Shown here in pieces: positions 41,577-49,856 of a stretch of 64,000 nucleotides of DNA; within the stretch, counting starts at the first letter, position 1; every line of letters begins with the position of its first letter. The DNA is from Haloglomus litoreum (GTDB lineage Archaea; Halobacteriota; Halobacteria; Halobacteriales; Haloarculaceae). A program made the translations under genes and the position numbers. Location of the stretch: NCBI RefSeq assembly GCF_029338515.1, contig NZ_CP119988.1, positions 4,402,001-4,466,000 of the forward strand, given 5' to 3'. The notes beneath the pieces are model-generated. The model searched no databases, was not told the DNA's origin, and worked only from the letters and a program-made list of their open reading frames with translations.

Positions 41577-42767
41577 TCAGATGAGTTCGCGTGCGATGGT
41601 CCGGCGCTGGATCTCGTCGGTCCCCTCGAAGATACGCAGGACCCGCGCGGTGCGGTACTCGCGCTCGATGGGGGCGTCCTTCATGAAGCCGGCCCCGCCG
41701 TACACCTGCATCGCCACGTCGGCGGCGTGGTTGGCGAGTTCGGCGCCCCGGAGCTTGGCCATCGACTCCTCCATCCGGGCGCGCTCGCCGCTCTCGATCT
41801 TCCAGGCGGCGTACCGGTAGAGCTGGCGGACCTGCTGGACGTCCGTCGCGAGGTCGGCGAGCTGGAAGGAGACGCCCTGCCGGTGGCCGATGGGCTTGCC
41901 GAACGTCTCCCGGTCGCGGGCGTAGTCGACGGCGGTATCGAGGAGGAACTGTGCCGTGCCGACGGCGTTGGCGGCGATCTTGATTCGGCCGCCGCCGATC
42001 CAGCTCATCGCGGTGCCGAAGCCGTTGTCGACCTCCCCGAGGACGGCGTCCTCGCCGACGCGGGCGCCGTCGAACCGGAGCTGGGCCTGGCCGCCCGGCG
42101 TCAGGCCCATCGTCCGGTGGACCTTCTCGACCTCGTACTGGTCGGAATCGACGAGGAAGCAGGTGATGCCGCCGTAGTCGCCCTTCTCGCCCGACGTGCG
42201 CGCGAACACCATCGCGAAGTCGGCGTACGGCGCGTTCGTGATCCAGTACTTCTCGCCGTCGATGACCCACTCGTCGCCCTCCTTCTCGGCGGTCGTGTCC
42301 ATGTAGTGCGGGTCCGACCCGTGGTCCGGCTCCGTGAGCGCGAAGCAGGTCGTTATCTCCCCCTGCATGAGGGGGTCGAGGTACTCCTCGCGTTGCTCCT
42401 CCGTACAGGCCAGCAGCACCTTCGTCGGGCCGCCCGCGCCGCCCGTGATGGCCGAGTGGAACCCCGGCGGCCGGTTCGCGAGGTGCTCGGCGACGATGGC
42501 CGACGTGACGAGGTCGACGCCGCCACCGCCGACCTCCTCGGGCATGTCCATCCCGTAGAACCCCGCCTCGACGGACTTCTTCCGGATCTCCTCGACGATC
42601 TCGCGGTACTCGGGCACCTGGTAGTGGTCCTCGTCGACGATGTGGCGCTGGTAGTCCTCGCCGAGGAACTCGGGGTGCTCGTTCTCCAGCGGCGCCACCT
42701 CCTGCTCGATGAAGTCGTCCAGCGCCTTCTTGATCTGTGTCGCCTCGGCCGGTTCGCTGAAGTCCAT
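41577..42767 (-). CDS. Acyl-CoA dehydrogenase
   Basis: A 396-residue flavoenzyme with the usual three-domain fold: an N-terminal helical domain with QGEITTCFALTEPDHGSD (FAD-contact motif), a middle beta domain (EWVIDGEKYWITNAPYADF), and a C-terminal helical domain with ETFGKPIGHRQGVSFQLAD, MQVYGGAGFMKDAPIEREYRTARVLRIFEGTDEIQ (catalytic Glu region). It would desaturate an acyl-CoA; chain length not assignable. ATG 42767 starts the family; a TTTTG box (42791-42795, minus strand) fits a leaderless transcript. Confidence 0.93.
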   Translation of the reverse strand: MDFSEPAEATQIKKALDDFIEQEVAPLENEHPEFLGEDYQRHIVDEDHYQVPEYREIVEEIRKKSVEAGFYGMDMPEEVGGGGVDLVTSAIVAEHLANRPPGFHSAITGGAGGPTKVLLACTEEQREEYLDPLMQGEITTCFALTEPDHGSDPHYMDTTAEKEGDEWVIDGEKYWITNAPYADFAMVFARTSGEKGDYGGITCFLVDSDQYEVEKVHRTMGLTPGGQAQLRFDGARVGEDAVLGEVDNGFGTAMSWIGGGRIKIAANAVGTAQFLLDTAVDYARDRETFGKPIGHRQGVSFQLADLATDVQQVRQLYRYAAWKIESGERARMEESMAKLRGAELANHAADVAMQVYGGAGFMKDAPIEREYRTARVLRIFEGTDEIQRRTIARELI

Positions 42768-42822
42768 GCGGAGCGGTGACGTGGCACGCACAAAACCGTT
42801 CGCCCGTGTCAGCGAGGGCCGA

Positions 42823-43317
42823 CTACAGGAACTCGTCGGTGTCGCTGCGCGTCTCGGCCAGCGGGTCGCCGCTCTCGACGGCCAGCGCCCCGTCCACGGC
42901 CTCGCGGGCCCCCGGAATCGGGTCGTGGGTCTCGACGTAGGCCGCGAGCGCGAAGTCGACCTCGTCCCCACCGGCGAGTTCGACCGCCTCGGTGCGGGGG
43001 AGCCGGGCGTCCAGCCAGTCACGGACGATCTCGCGGCCGGTCGGGCCGAGGGGCTGGACGGGCTCGCCGAGCCGGTGGAGCGCCTTCGCACCCGTGACGG
43101 GAGCAACGCCGGCCTCGCGGGCCGCGGCGCCGACGCTCGCGCCCGCGGCGTACTCGGTTGCGAGCGTGGCCGCCGCCTCGGGCGTGCAGGGGAGCCGGTC
43201 GGCGAACTCGGCGAGCCGCTCGGCCAGCGGCGCGTCCGTGTCGTCGACGGCCGCGACGCCGCGCTCCTCCTGCTCGGCGGTCACCTCCAGCCCCGCGGCG
43301 ATGTCCGAGAGCGTCAC
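42823..43317 (-). CDS. Haloarchaeal helical protein, possible HTH
   Basis: A 164-residue acidic protein, no membrane segments. A segment near residues 55-80 (EYAAGASVGAAAREAGVAPVTGAKALHRLG) has a helix-turn-helix flavour. I chose GTG 43317 (MTLSDIAAGLEVTAEQEERG) because the minus-strand AAATTTAA box (43344-43351) lies at the leaderless distance; a longer frame starts at 43341, too close to that box. It is divergent from the TFB gene, with a 31-bp palindrome between them, and could take part in its control. Confidence 0.65.
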   Translation of the reverse strand: MTLSDIAAGLEVTAEQEERGVAAVDDTDAPLAERLAEFADRLPCTPEAAATLATEYAAGASVGAAAREAGVAPVTGAKALHRLGEPVQPLGPTGREIVRDWLDARLPRTEAVELAGGDEVDFALAAYVETHDPIPGAREAVDGALAVESGDPLAETRSDTDEFL

Positions 43318-43386
43318 GGGCGAGGCTTGCCGACCGACCACCGTTAAATTTTGTTCCCGAGGCCGAGGAATCGACCGCCGCCCAGG

Positions 43387-43417
43387 GAACTACCTACCGG
43401 TCACCGGTTGGTAGTTC
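43387..43417. promoter_or_regulatory. 31-bp near-perfect palindrome in the tfb promoter region
   Basis: Arms GAACTACCTACCGGT (43387-43401) and ACCGGTTGGTAGTTC (43403-43417) around a single central C, with one mismatched pair. It lies between the divergent TATA boxes of the helical-protein gene (43344-43351) and the tfb gene (about 43452-43458), a typical operator position. Confidence 0.7.
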
Positions 43418-43486
43418 ACGTCCGCTCGCCGGCGAACGCGGCGCTCGCGCTCCTTTTTGAAGGGGAATCGCGCCGAAGCTTCGCAC

Positions 43487-44413
43487 ATGAGCACGACGGC
43501 GAACACGTGCCCGGAGTGCGACGGCCGACTGCACAGCGAGGGAACCGAGACGGTCTGCGGGGAGTGTGGCCTCATCGTGGACGAGGACGCCATCGACCGC
43601 GGCCCCGAGTGGCGCAGCTTCGCGGACGACGACACCGACCCCCGACGGACCGGGGCGCCGCTGACCCGGAGCCGGCACGACCGCGGCCTCTCGACCGAGA
43701 TCGGCCGCTCGACGCGGCTGAAGGGCCGCAAGCGACGGCGCGTCGCCCGGATGCGCAAGCATCACAAGCGCGCCTCGGTCGGGGACAAGGCCGACCGGAA
43801 CCAGGTGTACGGGTTCACGGAGATCCGGCGCCTCGTCGGGCAGCTCGAACTCCCCGAGAGCGTGCGCGACCGCGCCTGCGTCCTGTTCGAGTCCGCACAG
43901 GACGCCGGCCTGCTGCAGGGCCGCTCCATCGAGGGGTTCGCGGCCGCCGTCACCTACGCCACCTGCCGGACGGCGTCGGTCTCGCGGACCCGCACCGAGA
44001 TCGTCGACGCCGCCCGCGCGGACGCGGGCGAACTCGCGGCCGCCTACGACGCGCTCAACCGCGAGCTCGGGCTACCGACGGGTCCCATCGACCCGACGGA
44101 GTACCTCGCCCGCTTCGCCTCGAAACTGGACCTCCCGAACGCCGTCGAGCGGCGGGCCCGCGCGCTGGCGGAGGCGGGAGCCGACGCGGGGCTCGTCAAC
44201 GGGCGCAACCCGAGCGGGTTCGCCGGCGGCTGCCTCTACGCGGCCGCCCGCGAGCACGACCACGACCTCACCCAGCGCGAGGCCGCCGAGGTCGCCGACG
44301 TGACGCCGGTGACGCTCCGGACGGCCTACCGGGACGTGCGCGAACTGGACGTCGATGTCCGGAACGAGGAGGCAGCCGGAGCCGCGGTCGATGCCGCGCC
44401 GGCCGACGACTGA
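43487..44413 (+). CDS. tfb: Transcription initiation factor IIB family protein (TFB)
   Basis: A 308-residue TFB. The N-terminal zinc ribbon CPEC...CGEC (C8, C11, C24, C27) is followed by a B-reader/linker (GPEWRSFADDDTDPRRTGAPLTRSRHDRGLSTEIGRS) and two cyclin repeats (about 110-200 and 205-295), including RSIEGFAAAVTYATCR and RNPSGFAGGCLYAAAREH with the final HTH (TQREAAEVADVTPVTLRTAYRD). It recruits RNA polymerase to promoters with TBP. Haloarchaea carry many TFBs with separate target sets. TATA-like CCTTTTTGA at 43452-43460; a large palindrome lies upstream. Confidence 0.96.
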   Translation: MSTTANTCPECDGRLHSEGTETVCGECGLIVDEDAIDRGPEWRSFADDDTDPRRTGAPLTRSRHDRGLSTEIGRSTRLKGRKRRRVARMRKHHKRASVGDKADRNQVYGFTEIRRLVGQLELPESVRDRACVLFESAQDAGLLQGRSIEGFAAAVTYATCRTASVSRTRTEIVDAARADAGELAAAYDALNRELGLPTGPIDPTEYLARFASKLDLPNAVERRARALAEAGADAGLVNGRNPSGFAGGCLYAAAREHDHDLTQREAAEVADVTPVTLRTAYRDVRELDVDVRNEEAAGAAVDAAPADD

Positions 44414-44443
44414 CACCGCCCGACAGCCGCCATCGGCCGGCGG

Positions 44444-44743
44444 TCAGCCGAGGACCACGACCGCCCCCGCCTCCCGCTCGATCCGACGCGCGAGAACCGC
44501 ACGCTCGACACGGGTGAGCGGTCCGCCCCACCCGACGACGGGAACCCCCTCCCGGGACCGGAACGCCTCCACCACGGTCGCTCGACCCGCGAGCACGTCG
44601 CTGCCGTCGGGTCCCCGCCCCGCCGCGGTGACTGCCACCAGCCCGGTCGCATCGAGGACGACACCGTCGAGCGCCGCGGCGAGGGCGAGCGGTCGGGGGG
44701 CGTGGGCGTCGGCGCCGCTCCCGGTCCCGACCTCGATTCTCAC
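44444..44743 (-). CDS. Haloarchaeal small protein, unknown (pair partner 1)
   Basis: A 99-residue protein with an alpha/beta look (LDGVVLDATGLVAVTAAGRG, VPVVGWGGPLTRVERAVLARRIEREAGAVVVLG). No catalytic motif seen. Its GTG start overlaps the stop codon of the upstream gene (GTGA), so the two are co-translated. The lack of homologs in memory leaves the function open. Confidence 0.6.
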   Translation of the reverse strand: MRIEVGTGSGADAHAPRPLALAAALDGVVLDATGLVAVTAAGRGPDGSDVLAGRATVVEAFRSREGVPVVGWGGPLTRVERAVLARRIEREAGAVVVLG

Positions 44744-45390
44744 GACCCGCCGGACGGCCGCCCACCAGCCGCGGCGAGCCGCCCCTCCAGTTCGGCCGCG
44801 CGTCGCTCCAGCGCCGACAGCGTCTCCCGGTCCACCACGACCGTCGCGTGCCCCGGCGACAGGTCACGCCGCCCGTCCTCGAGTGCCTCGACGCGCCGCT
44901 CCAGCGCCGAGAGCCACGCCGCGACCGCCGGCGGCAACGCGATGCCGGCGCCGTCCGGGCGGACCGCCTCCCCGTCATCCGCCTCATCGCGGTGCTCGTC
45001 CGGCAGCTGCGGTGCGGGAACGGTCGGTGCCTCGGCCGCGCCCCCCTCGTCCGTGGCCCCGATTCGCCGCCCGGCTCTCCCCTCCGTGTCACCCCCGTCC
45101 ACCTCGCCGTCCCCCCGCTCGACCACCTCGTGTGCGAGTTCGACCGGGCGTTCCCGCGGGGCCGCGTGACTGGCGTACCCCAGCGCGGCGCGCTCGCCGG
45201 GCGAGAGCGTACAGGTCGCCGTCCCGTCGGTCCACGCTGGGCCCAGCGTGTCGGCCGGTGGCGCCCGGACGGGCCCAGCAAGCCGGTTCGTCACGCGGAC
45301 GCGGCGGCGGTCGGTGGTGTCGTTGTGGACGATGCACTCGACGAGCGTGAGCCCGCCGCGCCGGTCGACCTCGCACTCAAGCGTCGGCAT
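44740..45390 (-). CDS. Haloarchaeal protein, DUF7857-like, with C-terminal coiled coil
   Basis: A 216-residue soluble protein: an N-terminal beta domain (TLECEVDRRGGLTLVECIVHNDTTDRRRVRVTNRLAGPVR), a Glu/Asp/Ala-rich disordered middle (about 85-150), and a C-terminal helical part (LSALERRVEALEDGRRD ... LSALERRAAELEGRLAAAGG) that can form a coiled coil. It matches the haloarchaeal DUF7857 family by memory; function unknown. Overlaps the next gene (GTGA). Confidence 0.65.
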   Translation of the reverse strand: MPTLECEVDRRGGLTLVECIVHNDTTDRRRVRVTNRLAGPVRAPPADTLGPAWTDGTATCTLSPGERAALGYASHAAPRERPVELAHEVVERGDGEVDGGDTEGRAGRRIGATDEGGAAEAPTVPAPQLPDEHRDEADDGEAVRPDGAGIALPPAVAAWLSALERRVEALEDGRRDLSPGHATVVVDRETLSALERRAAELEGRLAAAGGRPSGGS

Positions 45391-45519
45391 GGGGCCGCTG
45401 GTCCCGGCATGGTACGTGAAGTTACGTTCCGAGGGGGTTGGCGTGTTCGACTAGGCTTCTCCGTTCGATAGAGTGAGCGTACGAGTCTGGCAGGTGTTTC
45501 GCTGGGAACTCCTCCGCTG

Positions 45520-45798
45520 GCGACGGGAACAGGTTGGAAGCCCCTGGCCGCCCGATATTGCCTGTTCCACAGAGCGCACACACCGAGCCAGCACGATACG
45601 GACGCGACCTCGGGAAGCCGAACCGGGCGGGACTGAAAGGGGCCGGGCGCTCGGCGGGCCCCCGGCGAAGTAAGCACCACAGCGTATGCCCGGAACGGCG
45701 GGTGAGCGCCAGCGAACCCGCCGCAGGCCCGGACCGCGAGGAGCGCAGCGAGCCGCGGGCCCCCGAGCGCCCGGGGGCTTTCAACAGGTTCCCGTCGC
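45520..45798. repeat. Outer inverted pair enclosing hairpin repeat at 45.6 kb
   Basis: The 28-mers at 45520-45547 and 45771-45798 are inverted copies (24 of 28 match). Farther out, 45479-45493 and 45828-45842 are also inverted (13 of 15). The whole 364-bp block looks like a nested inverted structure, with the 45.6-kb hairpin repeat forming the right part of its interior. Confidence 0.6.
45623..45783 (+). repeat. Hairpin repeat copy at 45.6 kb
   Basis: Starts CCGGGCGGGACTGAAAGG, arm GGGCCGGGCGCTCGG (to 45654), core GTAAGCACCACAG (45671-45683), inner GAGGAGCGCAGCGAGCCGCG block, and closing arm CCGAGCGCCCGGGGGCTTTCA (45763-45783). The arms pair over GAAAG and a 12-bp stem. The arm sequence equals that of copy B but differs from copy A. 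Confidence 0.8.
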
Positions 45799-45867
45799 TG
45801 TTTCTGGGATCATCAGTCCAGTACGAGATGCCAGACTCGCACGCGATTTCTCACGAACCGACAGGCT

Positions 45868-46656
45868 TCAGCGCCCCTCGAACTCGGGCCGCTCGTCGCT
45901 CCCGAGCGCAGCCACCGCCCGCGCATGGTCAGCAGTATCGAGCGCGACCGCCTGCCGGAACGCCTCGTCCCGGAGCGCCGCGTCGAGGTCGGCCTCGGCC
46001 CCGTGCAGGAGCGCCTCCTTGATGCTCCGGAGCGCGACGGGCGGCCCCGCTGCGATGTCGGCGACCAGCTCGTCCGCGCGCTCGTCGAACGCGTCGTCGG
46101 GGACGGTCCGGGTCACGAGCCCCAGCTCGGCGGCGGTTGCGCCGTCGACGATACGCCCGGTCGTCGCGAGGTCCACGGCGGTCCCCCAGCCGACGCGCCG
46201 GGGGAGCGTGTACGAGAGCCCGCAGTCCAGCCCCAGGCCGAGGCGGACGTGCGAGAGGCCGATGCGGGCGCGCTCGCTGGCGAGCCGGATGTCGCAGGCG
46301 AGCGCGAATCCGGCCGCGTCGCCGATGGCCGGGCCATCGACCAGCGCGACGGTCGGGAGCGGGTGGGTGAGTATCTCGCGGGCGAGGGCCTGCTCGTTGG
46401 CCCGGATGGCCGCCACGCGCTCGGGGAGCGGGGCCTCGAGGTGGCCCGGGTCCAGCCCCTCGATGTCGAAGCCGGAAGAGAACGCGTCGCCCGCCCCGCG
46501 CAGGACGACACAGCGGGCGTCACCCTCGCGGGCGGCCCGGAACGCGTCGTGCATGGCGCGGTACTCCTCGCGCCGGAGCGGGTTGTCCCGCTCCGGGTCG
46601 TCCATCGTGACCGTGACGACGCCGTCGGCCGCCATGCTGGTGATGCGGTCGCTCAT
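45868..46656 (-). CDS. Crotonase (enoyl-CoA hydratase/isomerase) family protein lacking both hydratase glutamates
   Basis: A 262-residue crotonase-fold protein with the oxyanion segments (VVLRGAGDAFSSGFDIEG, PTVALVDGPAIGDAAGFALACDIRLASERARIG). In true hydratases the two catalytic Glu lie in GGGxELAL and PEVxLG; here these read DAAGFALA and LSHVRLGLG, so both are absent. The later LDCGLSYTLPRRVG keeps an Asp comparable with PaaG-type isomerases. An enoyl-CoA isomerase or another crotonase reaction is more likely than hydration. It shares a central promoter with the divergent acyl-CoA dehydrogenase. Confidence 0.85.
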   Translation of the reverse strand: MSDRITSMAADGVVTVTMDDPERDNPLRREEYRAMHDAFRAAREGDARCVVLRGAGDAFSSGFDIEGLDPGHLEAPLPERVAAIRANEQALAREILTHPLPTVALVDGPAIGDAAGFALACDIRLASERARIGLSHVRLGLGLDCGLSYTLPRRVGWGTAVDLATTGRIVDGATAAELGLVTRTVPDDAFDERADELVADIAAGPPVALRSIKEALLHGAEADLDAALRDEAFRQAVALDTADHARAVAALGSDERPEFEGR

Positions 46657-46678
46657 GCAGGACGGCCACGGCGGGCGA

Positions 46679-46688
46679 ACCTATAACC
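46679..46688. promoter_or_regulatory. Shared TATA box for two divergent acyl-CoA genes
   Basis: The start codons of the crotonase (46656, minus) and the acyl-CoA dehydrogenase (46712, plus) are only 55 bp apart. The single AT-rich word AACCTATAAC sits at the correct distance (about 27 nt) for both. This implies one element drives two leaderless transcripts. Confidence 0.6.
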
Positions 46689-46711
46689 CGCGGCCACTGC
46701 TGTCGTGTGGC

Positions 46712-47968
46712 ATGGATTTCGCCACACCGGACGCGGTCCGGGACCTGCTCGACGACCTGGACGAGTTCATCGAGGCCGAGATCGAGCCGCTGGAGCGCGA
46801 GCACCCGGAGTTCTTCGACGAGCGCCGCGAGCACGCCCGGACGGACTGGGAGGCGGGCGGCGTCCCCGCGGCGGAGTGGGAGGCGCTGCTGGACGAGATG
46901 CGCGAGCGGGCCGACGACGCCGGCTTCTACCGCTACGCGCTGCCCGAGGAACTCGGCGGGCAGGACGGCTCGAACCTCGCGATGGCGATGGTCCGGGAGC
47001 ACCTCGCCGAGCGGGGGCCCGGGCTCCACAACGTGCTCCAGCAGGAGGCCTCGGTCGTGGGCAACTTCCCCATCGCGAAGATGCTCCACCGGTTCGGCGA
47101 CGAGGCCCAGCGCGACCTGTTGGAGGCCGTCATCACCCGCGAGACGCCGGTCGCGTTCGGCCTGACCGAGCCCGAGCACGGCAGCGACGCGACGTGGATG
47201 GAGACCACCGCCCGGAAGGAGGGCGACGAGTGGATCATCGACGGCGCGAAGCGGTGGAACAGCGGGATGCATCGCGCCGACTACGACCTCGTCTTCGCCC
47301 GGACCGACGGCGAGGACGGCGACGCCGCCGGCATCACCGCCTTCCTCGTCCCGACCGACGCCGACGGGCTGGAGATCGACTTCTTCTGGTGGACGTTCAA
47401 CATGCCGACCGACCACGCCGAGGTGACGCTGGACGGCGTCCGGGTGCCCGACTCGGCCGTCGTCGGCGAGCGCGGGCGGGGGCTCGCGCTGGCGCAGTCG
47501 TTCCTCCACGAGAACCGCATCCGGCAGGCCGCCGCGTCGCTGGGCGCGGCGCAGTTCTGCATCGACGCCGCCGTCGACTACGCCCGCGAGCGGGAGACCT
47601 GGGGCGAACCGCTGTCGAGCCGCCAGGCCGTCCAGTTCCCGCTGGCCGAACTCCACACCGAGGCCGACATGCTCCGGAGCCACGTCCACCGGACGGCGTG
47701 GCTGCTGGACCGGGAGGGGGAGATGGTCACGGAGTCGCGCTCCTCGATCTCGGAGAAGGTGGCGATGGCCAACTGGACCGCCAACGACCTCGTCTGCCGG
47801 GCCGCCGACCGGGCGATGCAGGTCCACGGCGGCCTCGGCTACTCCCGCCACCAGCCGTTCGAGCACGTCTACCGCCACCACCGGCGCTACCGCATCACCG
47901 AGGGGACCGAGGAGATACAGAAGCGACGGGTCGCCGGGCACCTGTTCGGCTTCATCGGTGGCGATTGA
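46712..47968 (+). CDS. Acyl-CoA dehydrogenase
   Basis: A 418-residue flavoenzyme: an N-terminal helical region (LLDDLDEFIEAEIEPLEREHPEFFDE), TPVAFGLTEPEHGSDATWMET (FAD motif), EWIIDGAKRWNSGMHRADY (beta domain), ETWGEPLSSRQAVQFPLAEL, and MQVHGGLGYSRHQPFEHVYRHHRRYRITEGTEEIQ. It would oxidise an acyl-CoA; substrate not set. The start at 46712 is fixed by the TATA at about 46682. The long open frame from 45686 is not coding. Confidence 0.93.
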   Translation: MDFATPDAVRDLLDDLDEFIEAEIEPLEREHPEFFDERREHARTDWEAGGVPAAEWEALLDEMRERADDAGFYRYALPEELGGQDGSNLAMAMVREHLAERGPGLHNVLQQEASVVGNFPIAKMLHRFGDEAQRDLLEAVITRETPVAFGLTEPEHGSDATWMETTARKEGDEWIIDGAKRWNSGMHRADYDLVFARTDGEDGDAAGITAFLVPTDADGLEIDFFWWTFNMPTDHAEVTLDGVRVPDSAVVGERGRGLALAQSFLHENRIRQAAASLGAAQFCIDAAVDYARERETWGEPLSSRQAVQFPLAELHTEADMLRSHVHRTAWLLDREGEMVTESRSSISEKVAMANWTANDLVCRAADRAMQVHGGLGYSRHQPFEHVYRHHRRYRITEGTEEIQKRRVAGHLFGFIGGD

Positions 47969-48143
47969 ATCCTCGAACGAACCCTACGTCACGAAATATC
48001 GATATAAACCACCAATCCCCGTATCTATCGAGTTATCTGCCCCGTCCCGCCCGAGCGGCGCGAGCAGTTGGACAGCGGCCGCGCGCCGCCGGCCGGGGGA
48101 GGAGCGTGCGAAGAGTTAACAGCCGACGACGGGAGGGGCCGCC

Positions 48144-49724
48144 ATGGACGGCATCACCGTGGGCTGGCTGGCCGAGCGCAACGCACACAAGTTCCCCGAG
48201 AAGGAGGCCGTCGTGCAGCAGGGCCCGGACGGCCGCGAGGCGGCGGTGACCCACGCCGAGTTCGACGCCCGGACGAACCGGGTCGCGCGGGGCCTGCAGG
48301 CGCGGGGCCTGTCGCAGGGCGACACCGTGGCGGTCTACATGCAGAACAACGTCGAGACCCTGGAGACGTACCTGGGGGCGATGAAGGCCGGCGTCCTCCC
48401 GGTCCCCATCAACCACCGGTTCACCGCCGACGAGGTGGCGTACGTCCTGGCGGATTCGGACGCGGCCCTCCTCGTCTTCGACGACGACGCGCGCGAGGTG
48501 GTCGACGACCTCCAGGGGCGCGAGGGGACGCCCGACGACGCCCTCCACGTCGGCGCGACGACGCCGGCGTACGCCGAGGACTACGCGACCTGGCGCGAGG
48601 CCAACGACGGCGACCACTTCGACATCGTCCCCGGGCAACTGGACGACGCGACGCTGATGTACACCTCCGGGACGACCGGGCGACCCAAGGGCTGCATCCT
48701 CACCCACGACAACCTGGTGATGCAGGCGACCAACGCCGCCATCGAGCGCGGCATCGACGACCAGGCGGTGGCCGTCGACGGGCGGTCGCTGGTGGTGACG
48801 CCGCTGTTCCACATCGCCGCGTTCGGCCTGTTCCTCAACGCGTTCTACGTCTCCGCGACGACGGTGCTGCTGGCCGACTTCGTCCCGGAGCGGGTGCTGT
48901 CGGTGCTCGAGGCGGAGTCGGTCACGGAGGTGTTCTTCGTCCCGATGATGGCGCGGGCGCTGCTGAACGTCCCCGACTTCGGCGCGTACGACCTCTCGGC
49001 GCTCGACGACGTCGCCATCGGCGCCGCCCCCTCCGGCCGGGAGCTGAAGGCCACCATCCGCGAGCGGTTCGATGCCGACCTCTCGGAGGCGTTCGGGCAG
49101 ACGGAGATGTCGCCGACGACGACGATGCTCCACCCCAGCGAGGTGATGGCGAAACCCGACGCCGTCGGCCGGCCGCTGCTGAACGTCATGACGAAGGTGG
49201 TCGACCCGGAGACGGGCGAGCCGGTCGGCCCCGGGGAGATCGGCCGCATCTGCTACAAGGGCCCCACCCGGATGCGGGGCTACTACGGGATGCCCGAACG
49301 GACCGACGAGGTCATCGACGAGCGGGGCTGGTTCCATTCGGGCGACCTCGTCCGGCAGGACGAGGACGGGTTCCTGGAGTTCGTCGGCCGGACGGACGAC
49401 ATGATCATCACGGGCGGGGAGAACGTCTATCCGGCCGAGATCGAGGAGGTGCTCCACGAGCACGAGGCCGTCGACGAGGTGGCGGTCGTCGGCGCCCCGG
49501 ACGAGACCTACGGCGAGCGCATCAAGGCCGCCATCGTCCTCCACGAGGGCGCCGACCTGACCGCCGAGGACGTGCAGTCGTACGTCGGCGGGCGGCTGGC
49601 GGGCTTCAAGAAGCCGCGCGAGGTCGTCTTCCTCGACTCGCTCCCGCGCAACCCGACGGGGAAGGTGCTCAAGGGCGAGGTGGAGACGGTCGACGGGACC
49701 GTCCTCCCGCCCGAGCGCGAGTGA
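48144..49724 (+). CDS. Class I adenylate-forming acyl-CoA ligase
   Basis: A 526-residue AMP-dependent synthetase. Motifs: LMYTSGTTGRPKGCILTHDN, EAFGQTEMSPTTTM, FHSGDLVRQDEDGFLEFVGRTDDMIITGGENVYPAEIEEVL, and NPTGKVLKGEV (catalytic Lys). It should make an acyl-CoA; medium- or long-chain acids are likely given its neighbours. The intergenic region upstream carries GAGTTAACAG (48112-48121) at the leaderless distance. Followed by a second ligase 132 bp away on the same strand. Confidence 0.93.
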   Translation: MDGITVGWLAERNAHKFPEKEAVVQQGPDGREAAVTHAEFDARTNRVARGLQARGLSQGDTVAVYMQNNVETLETYLGAMKAGVLPVPINHRFTADEVAYVLADSDAALLVFDDDAREVVDDLQGREGTPDDALHVGATTPAYAEDYATWREANDGDHFDIVPGQLDDATLMYTSGTTGRPKGCILTHDNLVMQATNAAIERGIDDQAVAVDGRSLVVTPLFHIAAFGLFLNAFYVSATTVLLADFVPERVLSVLEAESVTEVFFVPMMARALLNVPDFGAYDLSALDDVAIGAAPSGRELKATIRERFDADLSEAFGQTEMSPTTTMLHPSEVMAKPDAVGRPLLNVMTKVVDPETGEPVGPGEIGRICYKGPTRMRGYYGMPERTDEVIDERGWFHSGDLVRQDEDGFLEFVGRTDDMIITGGENVYPAEIEEVLHEHEAVDEVAVVGAPDETYGERIKAAIVLHEGADLTAEDVQSYVGGRLAGFKKPREVVFLDSLPRNPTGKVLKGEVETVDGTVLPPERE

Positions 49725-49856
49725 CGACCCCACCCGGGACCGCCGCACGACCCTACCCCGCCGGGTGACGACGCGTCGCCCCTCGGCCGCGGAGCGGGCG
49801 GGCTTCCGGCCGCCCCCGGGCGAACGCTTATTCAACACCCACCACACGCCCGTAGT

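Larger units (their letters stand above)
45391..45867. other. Gene-free stretch made of inverted repeats
   Basis: This 477-bp gap between the DUF7857-like gene and the crotonase gene holds the nested inverted block and the 45.6-kb hairpin repeat. ORFs here (for example the reading frame running into the acyl-CoA dehydrogenase) lack coding features. No promoter-specific element beyond the two flanking starts was seen. Confidence 0.6.

Noticed and set aside
45686-46711. 342-residue N-terminal extension of the acyl-CoA dehydrogenase
   Set aside because: Ser/Arg-rich, antisense to the crotonase, and lies upstream of the TATA box that sets the start at 46712.
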